From an uncultured Anaerolineae bacterium (GTDB lineage: Bacteria > Chloroflexota > Anaerolineae > CG2-30-64-16), in assembly GCA_937124585.1 (NCBI GenBank), contig CAKZKT010000044.1, positions 1 through 40,594 of the forward strand: a DNA stretch of 40,594 nucleotides, written 5' to 3'. Positions 37,163 through 40,594 of this stretch are shown here, in pieces. Every line of letters begins with the position of its first letter. Position 1 is the first letter of the stretch. Below the pieces are notes generated by a model that saw only the letters and a program-made list of their open reading frames with translations, did not search any database and had not been told where the DNA came from. The position numbers and the translations under genes are program-made.

Positions 37163-38082
37163 CGGGAGGCTCCTGGAGTGCTGCTACGGTGGACCACACC
37201 GGCCGGATACTCGGCATCGCCGCCGCTGCGGCCGACTTCCAGGACATACGCCACCACGCGGCCGGGGATGTCCACGCCGGTCGTGTGGATGCTGTTGCGG
37301 AATTCCATGGTGTGATTGACCTCGTTGACCAAAAAGCCGTGCTGGGGGTCCTCGAGCACGTCAATCGCCAGCACTCCGCCGCCAACGGCGCGCGCCGTCC
37401 GCCGGCACAGGTCGTTGAGCACCGGCGTCACCGGGCAGTTGCTGGCCTGACCGCCCCGGGCGGTGTTGGTGATCCAATGTTCGGACGTGCGGTAGATGGC
37501 ACAGATCGTCTCATCGCCGACCACGAAGGCCCGGATGTCGCGTCCGGGTTTGGTGATGTACTCCTGGATGTAATAAATGCTGTGCTGATAGGAGCCCAGG
37601 ACGTCCTTGTGCTCCAACACCGCCTCGGCTGCATCGCGGTCGTTGATCTTCGACAGCAGCCGGCCCCAGGAGCCGACGACCGGCTTCAGCACCACCGGGT
37701 AGCCCAGCTCCTCGATGGCGCGCAGCGCCGACTCCGGCGTGAAGGCCACGCGGACGCGCGGCTGGGGGATGCCGGCCTCGGCCAGCGCGGCCGTGGTCAG
37801 CAATTTGTCCCAGCAGGTGGCCGACGTGGCGTAGCGGTTCACCGTGCGATAGCCGTGCGCTTCGAGCACGCGCAGCGCGTAGATGCCGCGCGCTGCGCTC
37901 ACCGAGCGTTCCAGCACCACATCGGCCTCGAACGATGGCCGGCCGCCGTTGATCGGCAGCACCAGATCGTCGTCGTTGATCACCTGCACTGCGGCGCCGC
38001 CGGCCTCCAGGGCCGTGAGCAGCAGCTTTTCTTCCACGCGGATGCGGGAGACGAGCACAGCAACGCGCACAGGAGCGCTCAT
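37159..38082 (-). CDS. lysX: [LysW]-aminoadipate ligase LysX
   Basis: Encodes 307 aa of the RimK/ATP-grasp family. It attaches the amino group of 2-aminoadipate to the C-terminal Glu of LysW, with ATP hydrolysis. Blocks: '[16 protein letters not shown]', '[25 protein letters not shown]', '[19 protein letters not shown]' (ATP-grasp Lys and loop), '[20 protein letters not shown]', '[16 protein letters not shown]' and '[15 protein letters not shown]' (Mg ligands). The start at 38082 overlaps lysW by ATGA and has AGGAGGA upstream. Some homologues also accept glutamate for arginine synthesis; the surrounding homocitrate genes point to lysine. Confidence 0.94.
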   Translation of the reverse strand: MSAPVRVAVLVSRIRVEEKLLLTALEAGGAAVQVINDDDLVLPINGGRPSFEADVVLERSVSAARGIYALRVLEAHGYRTVNRYATSATCWDKLLTTAALAEAGIPQPRVRVAFTPESALRAIEELGYPVVLKPVVGSWGRLLSKINDRDAAEAVLEHKDVLGSYQHSIYYIQEYITKPGRDIRAFVVGDETICAIYRTSEHWITNTARGGQASNCPVTPVLNDLCRRTARAVGGGVLAIDVLEDPQHGFLVNEVNHTMEFRNSIHTTGVDIPGRVVAYVLEVGRSGGDAEYPAGVVHRSSTPGASR

Positions 38083-38249
38083 TCGCCCCAATCCTCCTCT
38101 TCTTCGGGCGCCAGCTCCAGGCGCAACGGATCGAGCGAGCGCACTTCCAGGTCGGCGCCGCACGCGGCGCACGGGACGATTTCGCCCTGCATCGGGTTCT
38201 GCAACACGATCGGGCCTTCGCATTCGGGACAAACGGTTTCGTACGACAT
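38079..38249 (-). CDS. lysW: Amino-group carrier protein LysW
   Basis: Encodes only 56 aa. A zinc-ribbon is formed by 'CPEC' (7-10) and 'CAAC' (27-30), and a strongly acidic tail ends 'EEEEDWGE', the LysW hallmark in which the terminal Glu carries aminoadipate through the later steps of lysine synthesis. AAAGGAG lies nine bases upstream of ATG 38249. The stop overlaps the lysX start (ATGA). It is the first structural gene after a long leader containing two terminators, so expression of the whole operon appears to be set here. Confidence 0.95.
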   Translation of the reverse strand: MSYETVCPECEGPIVLQNPMQGEIVPCAACGADLEVRSLDPLRLELAPEEEEDWGE

Positions 38250-38298
38250 GGGAACGATCTCCTTTCTCGGGTGATGAAAATCGGCAAAGGCTCACAAG

Positions 38299-38333
38299 AA
38301 AAAAACCCCTTCCGCCAGACTGGGCGGAAGGGG
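38299..38333 (-). terminator. Intrinsic terminator T2 (attenuator 2) before lysW
   Basis: A perfect 11-bp stem, CCCCTTCCGCC with GGCGGAAGGGG (38323-38333 and 38306-38316), a 6-nt loop and a run of seven T on the minus strand. It stops 49 nt short of the lysW start, inside the leader, so it should control read-through into the operon. Confidence 0.9.
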
Positions 38334-38367
38334 CTGCGCTGCCTGTCTCATCGTGCGCGCCAGCGAC

Positions 38368-38439
38368 CTATCCAGACCTCCAGTCTGGCCGGTTGCCGAA
38401 CTGCTTCTTGGCGCGCTTGATGATGGGCAGAAGATACAT
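38368..38439 (-). CDS. Candidate lysine leader peptide 2 (23 aa)
   Basis: ATG at 38439 with GAGGA five bases upstream, stop TAG at 38368-38370. The peptide starts MYLLPIIKRAKKQFG and ends with a Trp/Arg-containing stretch. Three AAG Lys codons at positions 8, 11 and 12 and three Arg codons stand out. The segment able to pair with terminator T2 starts about 15 nt after the last Lys codon, at the edge of a stalled-ribosome footprint. It resembles leader peptide 1 in 'LP-[VI]-[IL]-K'. Likely translated for regulation only; no cellular function expected. Confidence 0.6.
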   Translation of the reverse strand: MYLLPIIKRAKKQFGNRPDWRSG

Positions 38440-38501
38440 CGTGTCCTCGTTCTATGCTGTGTGCTGTGTAGGCCGCTCTCCGATCGGTGCGCTCATCGGG
38501 C

Positions 38502-38547
38502 AAACAAAAAGCCCTGCCCGGCTCATCTCTGGCCTGGCAGGGCTTTT
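38502..38547 (-). terminator. Intrinsic terminator T1 (attenuator 1)
   Basis: Twelve-bp stem AAAAGCCCTGCC with GGCAGGGCTTTT (38536-38547 and 38507-38518), 17-nt loop, then TTTTTGTTT on the minus strand. It lies 140 nt downstream of the lysine promoter and so cannot serve the upstream gene alone. Confidence 0.85.
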
Positions 38548-38573
38548 GCGCTGATCTCGGTCTGCTGACGTCG

Positions 38574-38657
38574 CTATCCCAAGCACGCATTGCCGTCCCT
38601 GCAGGCCAGGGAAGGCTTCTTCGACTTGGAGGACTTCAAGACGGGCAGATGGTTCAC
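38574..38657 (-). CDS. Candidate lysine leader peptide 1 (27 aa)
   Basis: GTG start at 38657, stop TAG at 38574-38576, beginning about 23 nt after the predicted transcription start. The peptide starts MNHLPVLKSSKSKKPS; four Lys codons (AAG at positions 8, 11, 13 and 14) precede a 6-bp hairpin and terminator T1. The SD is poor (only GAAG), so initiation efficiency is the weak point. The pattern 'LPVLK..K.KK' parallels 'LPIIK..KK' of leader peptide 2, which suggests a duplicated module. Confidence 0.5.
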   Translation of the reverse strand: MNHLPVLKSSKSKKPSLACRDGNACLG

Positions 38658-38686
38658 CGGATCTTCACTCGTACAAGGATGGCATT

Positions 38687-38714
38687 ATTATAACCGGTTT
38701 CGGCGAGATGTCAA
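38687..38714 (-). promoter_or_regulatory. Near-consensus promoter of the lysine operon
   Basis: Exact TTGACA (38709-38714), 16-bp spacer, exact TATAAT (38687-38692) on the minus strand, 38 bp after the stop of the STAND/TPR gene. Predicted start of transcription near 38680. The best promoter match in the window, as expected where output is limited downstream by attenuation. Confidence 0.85.
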
Positions 38715-38752
38715 ATCGGGGCGGCAGTCGAATACAGGGGTGTCCGGCACGT

Positions 38753-40393
38753 TCAACTGCGATTCCCCCACGCCAGCAGCGCGGCCGCCTCCTCCCACCC
38801 CGGCCGGCGGCGGAGCGCCTCCTGCGCCCAGCGGGCCGCCTCGGCCCTGTCCCCGCGCGCCTTCGCCAGCTCGGCCCGGCGCAGGGCCAGGTAAGGCGCG
38901 TCCGGCTCGAGCTGTTCGGCCGCGTCGAGCTGCGCGGCGGCCTCGTCCAGCCGGCCAAGCGCGATGAGGACGTTGGCGTAGTTCCGGCGCAACATGGCCC
39001 CATCGGGCGCCAGGGCCACGGCCTGTTCGTAGGCTTCGCTGGCGCCGGCCCCGTCCCCCTGGTTGGCGCGCGCCTCGGCCAGGGCAGCCCAGGTCTCCGC
39101 ATCCGCTGCGCCCAGGGCGATGAGCGCCTCGGCGGCGGCCGCGGCCCCGGGCCAGTCTGCCGTCGCTGCGCAGAGGCGGCGCAATATCGTGCCCAGGATC
39201 AGGCGGTCGGTGGCGTCCAAGCCCTCCGCCAGCGCCGAGAAAGCGCGTTCCCCGGCCAGCACGCGGCGCAGCGCGGCGATCAGGTTGCGCCAGTCGGCCG
39301 TAGCACCCAGTTGGTCGAAGAGCGGGGCGAGCTGGCCGGCCGCCTCTGCGTCCCCCTGCGCTGCGGCGACCGTCGCAGCGATGACCGGCTCCCATTGTTG
39401 TAGCAGGCGCGCCGCCGCTTGTTGCTGTTCTTGAAGCCTGGAGCGCCACTCCTCGATTTGCTGCTGCAACTGCTCGCCCAGCGGGTGGCCGATCGCTTTG
39501 CCGAAGTCGGCGGCAGGCTGCATGTAGCGGATGGCGGAGGCCCAATCCCCACGGGACGCAGCATGACGGGCAAGGGTGATGCCGACATTGCTCAAGCCCA
39601 CGCGCTCACCGATCAGGCTATAGATCTGCCGCGCCTGATCCAAGAGTGCCATGCCGGACTCGACATCGCCAGCGCGCAAAGCAACGTCCCCCTGCGCCTT
39701 CAGCACGTTCGCCGCGCCCAGCCGGTCCCCGATGGCCTGGAAGTCGGCCAGCGCCGCCCGGTACTGCTCCCCCGCACCCGCCAAGTCATCCTGCCGCAGC
39801 GCCAGGTCCCCCAACGCCAGGCGCGCATTGGCCGCGCCCAGCCGGTCCTGGATTGCTTCCGCGATCCGCAACGCTGCCTGCGACCAGGCCTGATATTCGG
39901 CGATCAGGGAGCGGAAGCCAAGCGCATAATTGCGACAGGAGCCTATCAGAACCCGCAGGGCCGGCCAGGCGACAGGGTTATCCTGCGCCCACGCGACCGC
40001 CCGACTGATCTGCGAGAAGTCAAAGTCCATCTGCGCCAGGAACGCCAGGTCGTCCAGGTGCTCGGCGGGATCGTCAGACAGGTTGGCGTCGTTCAGCACC
40101 TCGGCGCGAGCGGCGTAATGCTGCGCGTGGGCCAGGCGCGCGGCAGCTTCCTCGGCCGGGTCGGCCGCCAGCCGCGCCGCCGCGAACGCGGCGATCACCT
40201 GGTGGAGCGAGTAGCGAATGGCGCACGGCGCACGGCGCACGGTGTCACCCGCTTCTCCCCCTCTCCCCCTCTCCCCCTCTCCCCCTCTCCGTTCTCCCCC
40301 TCGCCGTTCTCCCGCGCCTCCACCCGCTCCAGCAGGCCGGCGTCGCACAGCGCGATGCGCAGGTCGGCCGCGGCCTCCTCGTCGGCCTCCCAC
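38753..40393 (-). CDS. TPR-rich C-terminal part of a frameshifted STAND protein
   Basis: The frame is open from 40393 but resembles a real protein only from about 40216 ('RYSLHQVIAAFAAARLAADP', the linker after the winged helix in STAND proteins) to the stop at 38753. It holds roughly eight TPR-like helical repeats, including 'GAANARLALGDLALRQDDLAGAGEQYRAAL', 'GAANVLKAQGDVALRAGDVESGMALL', 'ETWAALAEARANQGDGAGASEAYEQAV', 'NYANVLIALGRLDEAAAQLDAAE' and 'ALRRAELAKARGDRAEAARWAQEAL'. Upstream in this frame is only repeat-coded Arg/Gly sequence. The matching ATPase half lies in another frame (40195-40594), so the gene is broken or phase-switched by the repeats at 40221-40316. The true start lies beyond the window. 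Function in signalling or defence is possible but not shown. Confidence 0.7.
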   Translation of the reverse strand: MGGRRGGRGRPAHRAVRRRPAGAGGGAGERRGGERRGGEGERGRGGEAGDTVRRAPCAIRYSLHQVIAAFAAARLAADPAEEAAARLAHAQHYAARAEVLNDANLSDDPAEHLDDLAFLAQMDFDFSQISRAVAWAQDNPVAWPALRVLIGSCRNYALGFRSLIAEYQAWSQAALRIAEAIQDRLGAANARLALGDLALRQDDLAGAGEQYRAALADFQAIGDRLGAANVLKAQGDVALRAGDVESGMALLDQARQIYSLIGERVGLSNVGITLARHAASRGDWASAIRYMQPAADFGKAIGHPLGEQLQQQIEEWRSRLQEQQQAAARLLQQWEPVIAATVAAAQGDAEAAGQLAPLFDQLGATADWRNLIAALRRVLAGERAFSALAEGLDATDRLILGTILRRLCAATADWPGAAAAAEALIALGAADAETWAALAEARANQGDGAGASEAYEQAVALAPDGAMLRRNYANVLIALGRLDEAAAQLDAAEQLEPDAPYLALRRAELAKARGDRAEAARWAQEALRRRPGWEEAAALLAWGNRS

Positions 40394-40594
40394 ACGGCCG
40401 CCATGGCCGCCGCCTCGAAGTCCAGCGGCTGGCTGCCGAAAACCGCCAGGCGGCGAAAAGCGCGACGCGTCGCATCGTCGGGCAGGGCGTCGTAGCTCAG
40501 GGCCAGGATCGCCTCCAGCGAGGGCTCGGCCGCTTCCAGGCCGGGGCGGCGTTCGGCCGCGGGTAGCGCCAGCAGGCGGCGGGCCAGCTCGCCG
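40195..40594 (-). CDS. NB-ARC/winged-helix part of the STAND protein (5' end off window)
   Basis: Open from the window edge. Sequence such as 'LEAILALSYDALPDDATRRAFRRLAVFG' and 'AADLRIALCDAGLLERVEA' is the typical end of an NB-ARC ATPase domain and its winged helix in bacterial STAND regulators. It then enters octamer-coded 'ENGEGENGEGERGRGGEGE' and stops at 40195 out of frame with the TPR part. If the repeat tract were absent or of different length, the two parts would form one normal STAND-TPR protein. The product as it stands would lack TPR sensing repeats. Confidence 0.6.
   Translation of the reverse strand, partial: GELARRLLALPAAERRPGLEAAEPSLEAILALSYDALPDDATRRAFRRLAVFGSQPLDFEAAAMAAVWEADEEAAADLRIALCDAGLLERVEARENGEGENGEGERGRGGEGEKRVTPCAVRRAPFATRSTR
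40221..40316. repeat. Octamer tract plus heptamer array in the STAND gene
   Basis: Four perfect TCTCCCCC units (40254-40285) are followed by degenerate copies to 40316, and three perfect GCGCACG units lie at 40221-40241. The octamer length is not a multiple of three, so gain or loss of a unit changes which frame joins the ATPase and TPR halves. Confidence 0.85.

Larger units (their letters stand above)
38250..38680 (-). promoter_or_regulatory. Tandem attenuator leader of the lysine operon
   Basis: This ~430-nt stretch has no ordinary gene. In transcription order: short ORF 1 (38657-38574), terminator T1 (38547-38502), short ORF 2 (38439-38368), terminator T2 (38333-38299), then lysW. Within each short ORF a 6-bp hairpin with 5-nt loop lies just downstream of Lys codons: 38596-38601 with 38607-38612, and 38372-38377 with 38383-38388. 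The 5' part of each hairpin can pair with its terminator instead. In module 1, 38599-38609 pairs with 38529-38540 (11 pairs, one bulge). In module 2, 38380-38389 pairs with 38314-38323 (10 pairs). That is the layout of ribosome-mediated attenuation, inferred to respond to charged tRNA-Lys. Confidence 0.72.

Noticed and set aside
38348-38590. 80-residue open frame on the minus strand spanning terminator T1
   Set aside because: It has no SD, runs through a terminator hairpin, and shows no recognisable motif. The two shorter Lys-rich ORFs explain the leader better.
38250-38680. Lysine riboswitch or T-box in the lysine leader
   Set aside because: I could not find a T-box antiterminator motif (AGGGTGG-type) or the multi-helix lysine riboswitch core. 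The length between the two terminators is also too short and is occupied by a short ORF.
38665-39102. 145-residue minus-strand frame across the lysine promoter
   Set aside because: It is an out-of-frame shadow of the TPR gene and runs through the promoter; no independent support.
40221-40316. CRISPR-like array
   Set aside because: The units are 7-8 bp direct repeats without spacers, so this is a simple-sequence tract.

Overview
The window (about 65% G+C by eye) most resembles a chromosome of an anaerobic or facultative member of the Chloroflexota (Anaerolineae/Caldilinea-like). This is inferred from four things: a bacterial alpha-aminoadipate (AAA) lysine operon built on the carrier protein LysW, an oxygen-sensitive glycyl-radical enzyme, a tubulin-like/vWA operon, and many 7-8 bp simple repeats lodged in genes. 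No rRNA, tRNA, CRISPR array, transposase or phage gene was seen. Almost everything is on the minus strand, so the window is best read from high to low coordinates.

From right to left: (1) 40594-38753, a STAND/NB-ARC ATPase with TPR repeats, split between two frames at an octanucleotide repeat tract. (2) 38714-28197, the lysine operon lysW-lysX-lysY-lysZ-lysJ-hcs-lysTU(fused)-hicdh-lysK, covering 2-oxoglutarate to lysine except for the 2-aminoadipate aminotransferase (LysN). It starts from a near-consensus promoter followed by a ~430-nt leader. The leader contains two consecutive modules, each with a lysine-rich short ORF, a small hairpin and an intrinsic terminator, and in each the hairpin can alternatively pair with the terminator. 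I read this as tandem ribosome-mediated attenuation by lysine, and it is the strongest candidate here for an undescribed system. (3) 28134-18081, an eight-gene export operon: membrane-fusion lipoprotein, MacB-type ATPase and permease, SH3/TolB-like propeller protein, small anchored protein, MarR regulator, and a heterodimeric ABC exporter with one degenerate ATP site. (4) 18001-14586, an aldo/keto reductase and a glycyl-radical enzyme matching trans-4-hydroxy-L-proline dehydratase (HypD) at its key residues. (5) 14530-12877 on the + strand, SixA-type phosphatase and a uroporphyrinogen-decarboxylase-like protein, divergent from DUF72 and NanE genes (12836-11321). (6) 11324-9230, a two-domain c-di-AMP-receptor-like (DarA/PstA) protein and an enolase-superfamily enzyme. 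(7) 9221-408, a three-gene operon: a secreted, membrane-anchored vWA protein, a tubulin/FtsZ-superfamily GTPase with an intact G-box, and a second large membrane protein that looks like a degenerate paralogue of that GTPase lacking the G-box. (8) 26-454, a truncated URO-D fragment.

In-frame low-complexity repeats sit inside three lysine genes (hicdh, lysTU, lysK), and the out-of-frame octamer tract sits in the STAND gene. Start sites were chosen by Shine-Dalgarno (SD) position and by where family similarity begins. Functional names rest on motifs recognised by eye, without database searches.
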